Made by a program: the position numbers and the translations under genes. Shown here piece by piece: positions 36,763-47,627 of a stretch of DNA of 64,000 bases (position 1 is the first letter of the stretch; the number at the start of each line of letters is the position of its first letter). Below the pieces are notes generated by a model, which saw only the letters and a list, made by a program, of their open reading frames with translations, was not told the DNA's origin and ran no database searches. This DNA comes from Himantopus leucocephalus (taxonomy: Eukaryota > Chordata > Aves > Charadriiformes > Recurvirostridae). Location of the stretch: assembly GCA_003993805.1 (NCBI GenBank), contig RSEF01000001.1:152581452-152645451 (forward strand), in the 5' to 3' direction.

Positions 36763-38273
36763 GAGTTTATGATACTGCTGTGCCTCTTTCACCCAGAGAA
36801 GCTCCTTCCAGCTCAGACCCACCTCAGGTAGGTGTGTACCCATCTTGCTTTGCCGGTGCCTGGGGTTAACATCGCTGTGTTCTGCATCATTGGGGTGCTG
36901 GCGTGTGAGCCCCACAGTTTTGCCGCAGGGGAAACGCTGTTTTGGAACAGCTCAATGGAAAATCGCCCTGGTGCAGCCGCTCTGTGCCTCAAAGCAGCGC
37001 ATTGCCGACATTGCCATGCACTGGAGAAGGAGAAGAAACCATCTGCCTTTGGTTTAGCATCATCCTCAGTAGCACAAGGTGGAAATTGGCTTCTGCTGCA
37101 TGTAGTGTGCCTCACATCGTGACAGGGGGATGCTGGTACGGGGGCTCTGCAGAAGCAGCTTCTATTTCCTCCGAGTGCTCTGAGGGCTGCTGACGATTTC
37201 GACTTTACTTATTGTAATGTGTCCTTTACTGTGGTCATTTGTCTTCTTCTTTAAAGGCTACGGTCTGACATTTGGTCTTTGCTGGATTTTGCATTGCTTG
37301 TGAGCGTAAAGGTTCTGTCTGCTTAAATAAAGTTTTATCCCAGATGCTATTTACAAGTTTCTCTTCCCTCCTCACCAAAATGTCAATAGTTGCTTTTACT
37401 GCAAGCTGGCGGGGCACCTCATGCGTATTGCTGAGTACCACCGCAAATCGCACATGCTCAGCCACCAGCCCGCTTTTCTGAGCCCCCTGAAGAGCCTTTC
37501 TGAGACCTGGTGCCCCGGGGAGCCCCCACGCCCACCCACCCCCCATCCAGCTGCAGCTCCTCCGGGAAGGGTCTGGCTCCTTTATTTCAAAGTTCATACT
37601 AGTCGTTACTCATTGGGCTTTTTATGCACAGATATTATCTCTTAAAGTGTTTTCTTCTGCTCCTTGACATATTTCTTTCTGCTGCACACATGGAGTTGAT
37701 CCACCTGGGGAAGCACGCTCCCGTCCCGGAAAGGGCAAGTCTGTCTTTACGGGATTGGTAGAAGGAGCTGCTCATTTTGCTGTTGTAAAAACAAATGAGG
37801 GATTAAAATCCTCAAGGCAGAAAGATCCTATCCTGTGTTTCCAAGCACCGTGTGGGGCATGCACAGCCCGCACTGAAGGAGCAGGACCGTCGTGGAGGCG
37901 GTGGCCCCGCCGGGCAGCGGGAGCAGCGAGGGTGATGCAGCATCTCTGCCCGCCCCAGCTGCCAGTCCCAGGCCAGCACAGGCAGAGATGGGCGCACGAC
38001 TCACCCTGCCGCGCGGCGCGGTTGGAACATCGCCCCATAAACTCATCCATCCTGCTTATGCTGCAGGGTTTTGCATCTAAAAGCAATGACGGCTGCGCCA
38101 CCTGAGAAACATAGAAAGAAAAACATCTTGCAGAGGCACATTTGATAGAGATATAGATAAAAAATGTAATGAATGTGATTTTCCACGTGACACAGGTTAT
38201 CTGGTCTCTGTGTGCACACCAGCCTCAGATACAACAATGCACAGAGGTGCTTGGCTTACGGGGCATTGCCTTG

Positions 38274-38296
38274 AACTCGCAGGAGTTAATCCATTT
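38274..38296 (+). repeat. Dispersed copy of the AGGAGTTAATCCATTT element
   Basis: The 23 bases at 38274-38296 are identical to 39394-39416, more than 1 kb to the right, and share GAGTTAATCCATTT with 39463-39477. Confidence 0.85.
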
Positions 38297-39368
38297 CCAT
38301 GACTGTCCTGCTGTGGGACACCAGGCTCTGGGTGTCAGTCCTAAGGCCTTCTCTCATACACCCTGTGCTGAGGGCAGACAGCGGATTTACTACTGACAAT
38401 CCCTGCAAGCACACCAGGGATGGGCATCCGTTAAGTTCTGCAACGTTATTTGGGGGATCTGGAGGCCGGGACGGCTACAAGAGTGTTTGCTAGGATTTTA
38501 ACTGTGCGTTTGCAGTCGTTTTCCCAGCATTAATGACAGCAGTTGATAAAAATGTGGTTATTAATACAAGGCATCAGAAAGACCTCACAGAGTGCTGCCG
38601 CGGTGTAGCCCGCTCGCCCTCAGCCCTGGCAATCCTTGCAGGATTTAGGGCACTGCAGCAGCGCCCGTTCTCCCGATGCCAGCATCGCCCCGCCAGCGCT
38701 GTGCCGGGCAGAAGCAGCCCACCATGGGTCTCCAAACTGCCTTCCAAATCAGGTATTCGCACAAAACTCCGGCAGCCTGTATGCCGAATGGGCCCTGATG
38801 CTGCTTTGGCTCTAGAGGCGGAATGGCTCTGCGGGGGATCTGGCAGCAGATGTCCCCCCTGCCTGCAGTGCGGCTCTTGCGTTCGTGAACACGCAGTCCC
38901 CCCGCAGCGGTGCCATCCGCACGTGGCAGTGCCGTGGCACTGCTGGAAACACCCAAACCCGGTCAACAGGAGGTGGAGAGGAGCCCGTGGGTGCCATCCT
39001 CACCACAACACCCCGTGCCGGACCCCCTCCTGCTCTGCCCCAGCATCGAGGAAGGGGGGAGCTCCATTTCCACGGCACCAAATTGCATTTCTTGCCTGCA
39101 GCAGTACGTTTTTCCAAGTCATTACTGCAGAAGCAGCAGTGTTTTTCTGTTCCACCAGAATTACCTTTCACTTCTGCCCGAGGAACGGTGCAGTGAAACG
39201 ACGTTTGCTCTGCTTTAAGACGTTGTGAGGGCAGATAAGCACCAACCAGCAACCTAAGCAGTGCAGCAAGCTCTCTCCAACGGACATTGGCCTGTGCTGA
39301 GACCTGCGCTTTATGCGATGAATCAGTGTCCTTCCCAGAGATCTTAACAAAACAAGACTTCCTTAATT

Positions 39369-39485
39369 CCATGGTATTCAGGATACAGAGGTAAACTCGC
39401 AGGAGTTAATCCATTTAAATTACTCTGTGCTATATATTCAAGAAAACAGAAGTACACTTGTAAGAGTTAATCCATTTAAAATTGA
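39369..39485 (+). repeat. Two-unit tandem repeat of about 62 bp containing GAGTTAATCCATTTAAA
   Basis: Two diverged units align (TATTCAGGATACAGAGGTAA... with TATTCAAGAAAACAGAAGTA...), each ending in GAGTTAATCCATTTAAA. The core TAATCC is the classic recognition sequence of bicoid-type homeodomain factors (OTX, CRX, PITX, GSC). The repeat is seen directly; a regulatory role is inference. Confidence 0.75.
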
Positions 39486-40359
39486 TTTTGCCTTTCAGCC
39501 TTTCTGAAATATCTGTGCAAGAGAGCCCATGGGCTTTCTGCGTTTCTCAGATAGAAAAGAGAGCGGCCAAGCCAAACGGCGCGTCGGCAGGGGCTGACCT
39601 CGGCTTGCTTTACTGCGGACACGCCGAATCCAGTATTTCGACTGGTACCCAAGAACCAAACTGCTGGGAATGAACTGGGAAAAGTCACCGGGGTCTTATT
39701 TCTTGCAGAGAAGATCAAAATAATCCCCGAGAGCTGCCGCAAAGGTGAGCAAGCGGAAAGGTCCCAACGGGAGCGAGCACGCTCATGCTCAGCTCTCATG
39801 TGGAAGCAAAGAAACAACTTTGAGTTAGTTCCTTTTGCCATCCCCTGGAGGGAGGCACGATCCATTCCCCTTATGGATGGCTTTAGCTACCAGATACTGG
39901 TGGCAGGATGGGGTCTCTTTCCCCTCGGAGTATCAAAGCCATGCTGAGCGGGGGGAACTGGCGGTCCCCAAAGCCTCCAGCGGGGTTCGAATCTGGGGCT
40001 CTGCGGTGCAGCCCAGCCCAGGGAGGCCTGGCCGGGCTGGACGAGCAGAGGCACCGGGGTGGGCGCAGGGGCTTCGTGCTCCTGTCCCCTGCCCGGGCAC
40101 TGGGGGCATCGTACCCACCCAGGGCTGTGCCCTCCGCGGGACACCTCACCGGGGGCTGCCTCTGAACCCCACCGCAGCCAGCTGCTCTCCGCGGCTTCAG
40201 TGCAGGGCGCTGCTTTGAAGCAAAACCAAGATAATTTCAGCCAGACAAAACCCTTTTCCCATATTTTTAAATCTCCAGCCTTGACCTTTAGCTTTTTCCA
40301 CCGCAACCCAGTTAATTTCTCGCCTCTCCCATATACCCTTGCTCTGGGGAACCCCCGGG

Positions 40360-40520
40360 GCAGCAGACACCCGGTTGTGCCCCTCGGCTGCCGCGGGCAG
40401 AGCATCCCCGCGGCCGGAGCGCTGCGCGCTGCTGCTGTCGCACGGCGGGGACCCAGCGCCACCCGCTGGGGACGCACCCGGAGCCGCCCCGGCCCCGCTG
40501 CCCGCCCGGGCCCTCTGCTC
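40360..40520. promoter_or_regulatory. Small CpG-rich patch
   Basis: Dense CpG (GCCGCGGGCAG, CCCGCGGCCGGAGCGCTGCGC, CCCGCCCGGGCC) within GC-rich flanks. No obvious start codon, splice site or conserved frame links it to a gene. Confidence 0.4.
40456..40469 (-). promoter_or_regulatory. CTCF-like core motif
   Basis: On the minus strand it reads CCAGCGGGTGGCGC, which fits the vertebrate CTCF core CCASYAGRKGGCRS apart from G in place of A at position 6, a variant that is common. It lies in the CpG-rich patch. Single-motif match, so occupancy is unproven. Confidence 0.4.
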
Positions 40521-40854
40521 CCCCCTCAGCCACCGTCAAACGGGGCTTGGCTCCCCTTCTCCAGCCTCCCTGGTCTCTGGGTGAAGCAGGGATGCTGTGG
40601 CTGCCCCACGCCGCCGCTGGGAGATGGGGGGGAGGGGAGGGATGGGGGCTCCGGCCCAGCCCTGGCATCCCGGCAGCGCTGGCTTCTAGCCGGATCCCTC
40701 GCCCTGCTGAAAACGCCCAGGTGTGCTGAACGCCCGGCCGTGCTCCAGAGCGGACCTGTTTGCTCAGCTGTCACTGGCCTGTGCTGGATACAGCCCCTTG
40801 CACGGCTGTGTGTGTGGCGCTGGTCCAGCGATGGGCACAGGGGTACCGAGAATA

Positions 40855-41326
40855 ATCATAGCATCATAGAGTGGTTTAGGTTGGAAGGGATCTTGGAGAT
40901 CATCCAGTCTCACCCCACTGCCCTGGGCAGGGACACCTCCCACCAGCCCAGGTTGCTCCAAGCCCCGTCCAACCTGGCCTTGAACACCTCCAGGGATGGA
41001 GCAGCCACAGCTTCTCTGGGCAACCTGGGACACTGCCTCACCACCTGCACAGGAAAGAATTTCTCCCCAATATCTTACCTAAATCTCCCCTCTTTCAGTG
41101 TAAATCCCTTCCCCCTCATCCCATGGCTCCCCTCCCTGATGAAGAGTCCCTCCCCAGCTCTCCTGGAACCCCTTTAGGGACTCGAAAGGGCTCTAAGGTC
41201 TCCCTGGAGCCTTCTCTTCTCCAGGCTGAATACCCCCAACTCTCTCAGCCAGTCCTCCCAGCAGAGGGGCTCCAGCCCTCGCAGCATCTTTGTGGCCTCT
41301 TCTGGCCCTGCTCCAACAGGTTCATG
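40855..41326 (-). mobile_element. CR1 3' fragment, antisense, about 470 bp
   Basis: Begins with the reverse-complemented tail (ATCATAGCATCATAGAGTGG) and runs through the 3' region to CTCCAACAGGTTCAT. Comparatively well preserved. Confidence 0.95.
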
Positions 41327-44300
41327 ATCAATTGTGCATTTAATCACATCTGTGCTGTCCCCAGGACACTTCCGCTAGAGCGGAGCCGGGTCAGGCTGGC
41401 CGTGGTCTGGCACGCTGCTGCTGCAAAGCAGCCTGGCCCTGCCGGCACACACCAAGCATGCCAACGTAGCCCGTGAGCCCGGCCACTGGCCATTGCTCTT
41501 GGTTGTTTTTTCCACCGCTGATGCTGTCAGGCAGAGCAACAGCCTGTCCTGACATGCACCCCAGCCCCAGCAAGAGGACACCGTCAACCAGTACATAGCA
41601 CTTGGTCTGGAGTATCTTCACCAACTGCCGTGCAATCCTGCGTGGTCAGCAAAATGCTGTAGACACAGGTTGTATTCTTCTTTTCATGGAGTGAGACTGT
41701 GCCTGTGACCAAGCACGAGGTTGGTTTTCCAGTGTGCCTGCTACCCCAGGAGCTGCGTCAGCAATATGGGACTGTGCTCTGCGCCCTGATTTCCCAGGCT
41801 GGATAAGCCGGGCTCCATGAGAGTGGGATGCAGGCACTTGTCCAGAAAAGGGCATTGCGAGCAGCTAGTAGAAGCTGCTCTGGCGTAACTCCGAGCATCC
41901 CTGCAACATGCAACCAGGCTCTGCACTGCAGGTTTCGGAGCAGGAACTGCTACACCCAGGCTGGGACTGTAAGTTTGGCCTGGCTCTCCCCACTCACGTG
42001 CTGCGGCTCCATAAACAGCTCCTGCTCCCCAGAGCGGGGGGATTGAGCCGCCGTGCCTCTGTGCTGCCTTTGCAGCTGTGGAAAGAGGGTCTTTGTTGGT
42101 CATTGCAGAGCCAGCTGCACCACGCTGCTGTGATACCCCACCAACATCCAAGGAGGAGCAATATCTGCAACCATTACACACCTGGAATTATCCCCCCGTA
42201 TCGCAGCACCCTTCCCCATGCCACCTGCCTGGGGACCTCCCACCTCCAGTCCTTTCTCCTCTCACCCTTCGCAGGGACCAGCCCTCGCTCAGACCCCTCC
42301 AACATTGGTCCCTCACTGACCCCTTCCTCCTCTGGCCTCCTTCTCCCCATCCTCTGCCCCAAGGCTGTCCAAGACCCCCACCCCATTCTGCCAGGTGGGG
42401 CAGTAACACTCAGCACTGGATTTTTTTCCTGCAGCACTTTTGTCTACCTCCCCCAGTTCTGCTCTGTCCTCTGGGACACCCCTGACATTTCCAGGGTCTC
42501 TTACAGAGTTTTTTAGACTTTTTCTAAAAGACTCTGTAATTTTATTTGGCTTGATCTCTTTTCACATCAAATGGGGGTTTTTTTGTTTGTTTGTTTCCTG
42601 ATCGGCTCCAGCTCAGGGAATCACCTCCAGGAGGAAGAATGCTGCTGCAGAGGGAACCTTGAAGGAGAAGCGAGACATTCTGTAGCACAGACCTGTCCAG
42701 ATGTTGCTCATACCCACAGATACTCTGAGAACAAATTACCATACAAGTTTAGTAACATGCCACGGATGCGAGTACTTTATATCTGCTTATAATAGACTCC
42801 TCTTGTTATTTATTGTCCCTTTCAGGATTAGCTGAGGAAGGAAATGGGAAATTATACTCACTGGCATGTCACAAAGGGGGCTGAGATGCTGAGGAGGAAA
42901 GGAAACGGAGGCCAGCTGAGAAAAGCACATTCCAGCCGAACACCACAAGGTGGGTTTGGCCCATGTGAGGAGCAATGAGGCTACTGGAAGACTCAGCAAT
43001 CCTCCAGTGAAAGTTTAAAACCAAACCGGTGCAGTGGGGAGCATTTCTGCTGTTTCCTTCCATAACCACCACCCCCTGCCCAGCCACGAGCTCAGACGGA
43101 GGATCTCACTGCGGAGCTGAAGATGGTGACGGGTTCCCAGTTCCCTCAGACCAACAGTGACAAACGCAGCATGTTGTCCCCAAAAGCAGGCAGAGATGTG
43201 CCCCTCACCCCTCTGGTGAAGGTCACTGCTGCGCCGCATGCTGGGACACACAGAAAGGAGGGTCAAGCATGCTGCCTTCCTGCTGGAGAGGGCATTTCCC
43301 TCCCGTACTAAATATGGGAGCAGACATAAGTAGCTCTCTTGTTCTTCTCAGGGTCGGCTGGGGCACAGGAAAACATGGAGGACGCTTTTCCTTAGCCTCC
43401 GTTCCCAGCCGCTTCCCTCCCACCGCCGGCAGGGCCAGAGCCGGCGCGACGGGGAGGGCCGGCCTTTAACACCCCGCTGCCTCAGGAGGTTTAATTCTCC
43501 CCCAAACAGTTAGCTGAGAGCGTGCCTCGCCTCTGGGCTGGCTCCGTGCAGAGGACGTGGTGAGCAGTCACAAGCAGATATTTCTGCGGGATTTCTTTCC
43601 CTCTGCCCAATGAACGTTTGCCCAAACTCCCACCCTGCGGCGCAGTATAGCCGTTGGCAGCGGTCGCTGTGGCTGTGAGCTCCTAAATCACTTCCAGCGA
43701 GACACAGAGAGGTGATCGCACAGCCTCAGCAGCTTTGCTGCCAGCAGTAGCAAGGCCAGTCCCACCAAATCAAGCCCCACGGGACGTCGGGGATGAACAC
43801 ACCACATCCACACAGGGTCCGGGCATCCTCCATGGGGGACACCTCCAGCTCCAAGACACCAGAGCCTGGGGCCATAGCAGGAGCTGCTTTTTTCCCAGCA
43901 GAAAGCTGGATCTAAAGTATGTTACATCTCCTTCGTTGTTTCTTGGCTCCAGTCTTTAAAAGTTCAAACTGGTTTTGTTTTTCCTGGTGTTATTCATGCC
44001 CACAGATTGGGAGCCTAACCTGTAATTCTGGCTTTGCTGCTGCTATAAAGCATTCACACGACGCTCTTCTAAACCAGGAGCAGAAACCTTTAATTTAATT
44101 CCACTAGAGGAGTTTAATCTAGGACTATGACATTTCAATTACTTAGTAATGCATATTTAACATTTAGCTGTACACATCTAAAATTAAAGCAAGAGAAGGA
44201 AAAATGTTGTATATAAGCAACTACAAGGATTTTATTTAAAGCCAGTAAAAGCTGTAAATTTAGAACACAGATCTAAACAAAGACCTTAAAGTAACCCCTT

Positions 44301-45680
44301 CTGCCTATGAGGCTGCATGATTTACGGAGCTCTGTTCAAAACGAAATGTCTGAGATTTCCATTTCTCTCTAGTTTTGAATTTTTGGCCAACGAGGGACAG
44401 AAAAGTCTAAAATATTGAAAATTTCCCCAAGATGGGAAAACCGTTTCTGTGGGACGCTCATCCTACTCAGGAGCACGCAGATGTTCCTCATCCCCAGGGG
44501 CTCAGCGCAGGAAATCACTCGGGTTTGTTCCCAGGTGTGCTGGGTTTCAGCTTAGCACTCCATAAATAATGGGATAAACAACAGGCCGGTAGTTTTGCCT
44601 CTGCCGCAAAAAACACAGGCTCATTGTTACCTTCTTTGGCTTTGGCTCCTGCTACCTACAGGTCCCCTCTTGGTTTTCGGTGCGTTCTGTAGGGCAGGGT
44701 GTTCCTTGCCATCCCACCATGGTGCAGATGCCGGTCCAGCGAGGTTGCTCACCTACAGCTTGGCACTGCCGTGCCGCAGTACATGAAGCGCTCGACGCTT
44801 CGGCTTTCTCAAATAACCGCATCATTAAGAAATATCTTCAATTTTATATTCTTTAACACCGCTGCTTTCTGCATTCCCATAGATGATTGTTTATTGCCCG
44901 CTGCCAGAGGTTTTTGCTCCTCTATAAAGTGAGCACAATAAATCAGGCTCGTTTTAGCACAGCCTCAACGATTCCCGGAGCAGTTTCAGCTCCCCCAGGC
45001 CCATAGCATGACTCAGAGTGGTGAACAGATAACCAGACTTTCCCAGTCAACCCCTGTTTCTACCCAAAAAGTTATTGCTGGATATGGTTTGGCTTCATTT
45101 CCATGGTGGTCGGTACTGGGGATCTCCAGCCTCAGCACTGCTAAGCCGAGAAGCAGTCATGGCCCTGGAAAAATCACGCAGCGGCCACCAGGCGGGCTGG
45201 AAGGGTGGGCAAGCAGGGGAGAGGTGATGAACGGCAAAGGAAACCTGGGGATAAAGGAAGGAATCCTGCCCGGATGCAGCGGTTTGGAAGCAGCCCCATG
45301 GAGGCAGCTGTTCAGGGGGGAGTGGGGCTTCCTGGCTTGGGGTTACGCATACACACTGGCCCACCACGTGCAGGACACAGCTGGGTTTCTGCACTTCCTA
45401 AATATTTCTGGGATTATTATTATTATTTTGAAATTAAGGGAGGTGAGAGTGAAAGTGCAGGTGTCGGCAAAGGCGGTGCTTTGTTATTTCTCACCCAGGG
45501 GCACAGCAGGGACCTGGAGCTGCTGCATAAGCCACAATAATATCAACAACAGATTCCTGGAGGTGCTTTTACAAATGAAGACCGATGTCTCCATTAGCTT
45601 CCACAGCAGATATCAACACCTGTAGAAGGAAAGAGATTTATCCCCACTAATAACGCATTCTCTATGAGCAATGGAGACTG
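41327..45680. other. GC-rich to mixed intergenic DNA
   Basis: No gene recognised. Open frames of around 200 codons (41908-42516 and 45008-45625, plus) show no domain. The 44.0-44.4 kb part is AT-richer. Contains an imperfect inverted repeat at 42505-42539 and a short (ATT)n near 45412-45427. Confidence 0.5.
42505..42539. repeat. 15-bp inverted repeat with short loop
   Basis: Arms 42505-42519 and 42525-42539 are reverse complements with one mismatch, around a 5-base loop. Confidence 0.85.
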
Positions 45681-45752
45681 AGTCAAATAGTCAAACAGTC
45701 AAATAGACGAAGCCAAATAAACTTAGTCAAACAGACTAAGTCAAACTAAGTC
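45681..45752. repeat. Degenerate AGTCAAA(T/C)AG tandem repeat
   Basis: About six or seven irregular copies of a 9-14 base unit (AGTCAAATAG, GTCAAACAG, and so on), directly before the CR1 homology. Confidence 0.85.
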
Positions 45753-46795
45753 CTGAGGATGGATGAGGAGCTGACCGAAAGCTTATGGGTCAGGATTAAA
45801 GGGAGGGCAGGTGACATTATAGTGGGGGTTTGCTACACGCCACCTGATCAGGAAGACCGAGTGGGTGAGGCCCTCAATAGACAGCTAGGAGCAGCCTCAC
45901 GTTCACAAGCCCTGGTCCTCATGGGGGACTTCACCCCAATATCTGTTGGAGGGACAACAAAGCGGGGGATAAACAATTCAGGAGGTTCCTGGAATGGGTT
46001 GATGATAATTTCCTTCTCCAAGTGACAGATGAGCCAACAAGGTGAGGTGCCATGCTAGACCTTGTTCTTACCAACAAGGAGGGGCTGGTGGGGAATGTGA
46101 TGCTCAAGGGCAGCCTTGGCTGCAGTGACCATGAGATGGTCGAGTTTGTGATCCTTAGGGCAGCGAGGAGGGCGCACAGTAAGCTCGCTACCCTGGACTT
46201 CAGGAGAGCAGACATTAGCCTCTTCAGGGATCTGCTTGTGATTACCAAGCCCTGGAGGGAAGAGGGGCCCAAGAAAGCTGGTTAATCTTCAAGGACCACC
46301 TCCTCCAAGCTCAGGAGTGATGCATCGCAACAAAGATGAAGTCACGCAAAACCACCAGAAGGCCGGCATGGATGAACAAGGAGCTCCAGAAGAAACTCAG
46401 TACAAGTCTGCTGACGACACCAAGCTGTGTGGCACAGTCGACACGCTGGAAGGAAGGGATGTCATCCTGGACAGGCTTGAGAGGTGGGCCCGTGCAAATC
46501 TGATGAAGTTCAACAAGGCCAAGTGCAAGATCCTGCATGTGAGTCACGGCAGTCCCAAGCACAAATCCAGGCTGGGCAGAGAATAGATGGAGAGCAGCCC
46601 TGAGGAGAAGGACCTGGGGGTGTNNNNNNNNNNTGTTCAGCCTGGAGAAGAGAAGGCTCTGGGGACACCTTATAGAAGCTTTCCAGTATCTGAAGGGGCC
46701 TACAAAAAAACTGGGGAAGGTCTTTTAAAAAGGGCATGTAGTGATAGGATGACAGAAAGAGGATAGATTTAAAATAGATATTAGGAAAATAATTT
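45753..46795 (+). mobile_element. CR1 element with internally deleted ORF2
   Basis: The first part encodes the endonuclease region of ORF2 (ESLWVRIKGRAG, DIIVGVCYTPPDQEDRV, ALVLMGDF; then in shifted frame MLDLVLTNKEGLVGNV and GCSDHEMVEF). After RRPAWMNKELQKKL (about 46350-46390, + strand) it jumps to SADDTKLCGTVDTLEGRD and NLMKFNKAKCKILHV, so most of the reverse-transcriptase domain, including the catalytic core, is missing. Frameshifts are also present. A 10-N gap interrupts it at 46624-46633; CR1 3' untranslated sequence follows to about 46795 without the terminal octamer tail. Non-autonomous, dead copy. Confidence 0.93.
46624..46633. other. Assembly gap, 10 N, inside CR1
   Basis: CR1 consensus order suggests several hundred bases are absent between the two sides (end of ORF2 to 3' untranslated region). 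Confidence 1.
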
Positions 46796-46884
46796 TTTTT
46801 TCTCTGCACTTAAGGTGCACTCCTTTTACACATAACAAGAGTTGGAAGGTAATACATCACCAGTTTCCACTCTTAACACAGTCT

Positions 46885-46985
46885 CTCCACACACACTCGC
46901 ACAATGTTTCTCTAATACTTCTCAACTCTAGCCCATCCACACTTCCACTTTTGGTAGACTTCTTTTTTGTGCTTCAGTTCAGTAA
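46885..46985 (-). mobile_element. Possible old CR1 ORF2 remnant, antisense
   Basis: The minus-strand frame contains ELKHKKEVYQKWKCG and VEKY, then after a stop RNIVR. This resembles the segment following the CR1 endonuclease (LKHKKEAY-type, W..Y..IVR). Short and diverged; flanked on both sides by clearer CR1 copies in the opposite orientation. Confidence 0.4.
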
Positions 46986-47417
46986 GGAATTCTGTCTTCA
47001 GTGATGCTGCCCACCTGCTGCCATTGTATTCTCCTGCACTTTGAAATGTATTATTATTACTTTCAAAGGCTGTCCTTTGTGACCAGACAGGTTTCCCCAT
47101 CTCTTTCCCCTGTACTGGTTCCCACCTACCAGTTCCCTGAACAAGTTGAAGCCTACTCTGCTGAAATGCATGGTCATTATTTTGCTGACTGTTCCCCTCA
47201 GACAAGAGACTGCCATAAGGCTGCCCTGATTTGAAAATTAGGAAAATCATATTTCTTATCTTCAATGGATGGTGTTAATAGATAGTGTTAATGGATGATC
47301 CACTCATCGAGCTACATATATATGCCTCATTACTGTCTAATATATGAAGAAAGTCTGTTACTAAAGGAATCATAATGCACTGTAGAAATGGGAGGCAGAA
47401 TGCTATGTCACAAGTTC
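46986..47417. other. Sequence between two CR1 copies
   Basis: No recognisable gene. The upstream part of the 117-codon minus-strand frame has no clear match. Confidence 0.5.
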
Positions 47418-47627
47418 TTATTAGAAAATTTCTTCACTGAAAGGGTTATCAGGCATTAGAAGAGGCTACCCAGGGAAGTGGTGGAGTCACCATCCCTGGA
47501 GGTATTTAAAACATGTATAGCTGTGGTACTTAGGGACATGATTTAGTGGTGAACTTGGCAGTGTTAGGTTTATGGTTAGACTCGATGATCTTAAAGGTCT
47601 TTCCAACCTGAATGATTCTATGATTCC
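47418..47627 (+). mobile_element. CR1 3' fragment of a second subfamily
   Basis: Diagnostic 3' sequence (GTGGTGGAGTCACCATCCC, GGTATTTAAAACATG, GGACATGATTTAGTGGTG) ending GACTCGATGATCTTAAAGG and ATTCTATGATTCC. The 3' region differs from the other copies here, which carry the GGAGGTGTTCAAGGCCAGG type. Confidence 0.93.

Larger units (their letters stand above)
36763..40854. other. GC-rich intergenic DNA without recognisable gene
   Basis: Long overlapping open frames occur in all frames (up to 231 codons), as expected for GC-rich sequence poor in stop codons. None shows a recognisable domain. It contains the TAATCC repeat family, a small CpG-rich patch and a CTCF-like motif, listed separately. 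Confidence 0.5.

Noticed and set aside
36797..36835. Possible mini-exon (CACCCAG before, CAG/GTAGGT after)
   Set aside because: Single pair of splice-like strings with no coding or transcript context; such pairs occur often by chance.
38533..39228. 231-codon plus-strand frame in GC-rich DNA
   Set aside because: Overlapped by equally long frames on the other strand, no domain, no splice context; expected where stop codons are rare.
39979..39999. tRNA-like B box GGTTCGAATCT
   Set aside because: The flanking T-stem arms do not pair, and no A box, anticodon arm or acceptor stem could be found.
40059..41177. 372-codon plus-strand frame
   Set aside because: Its last third is antisense CR1 and the rest is GC-rich non-coding sequence without a recognisable domain.
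45931..46272. 113-codon minus-strand frame
   Set aside because: Antisense shadow of the CR1 ORF2 endonuclease region.
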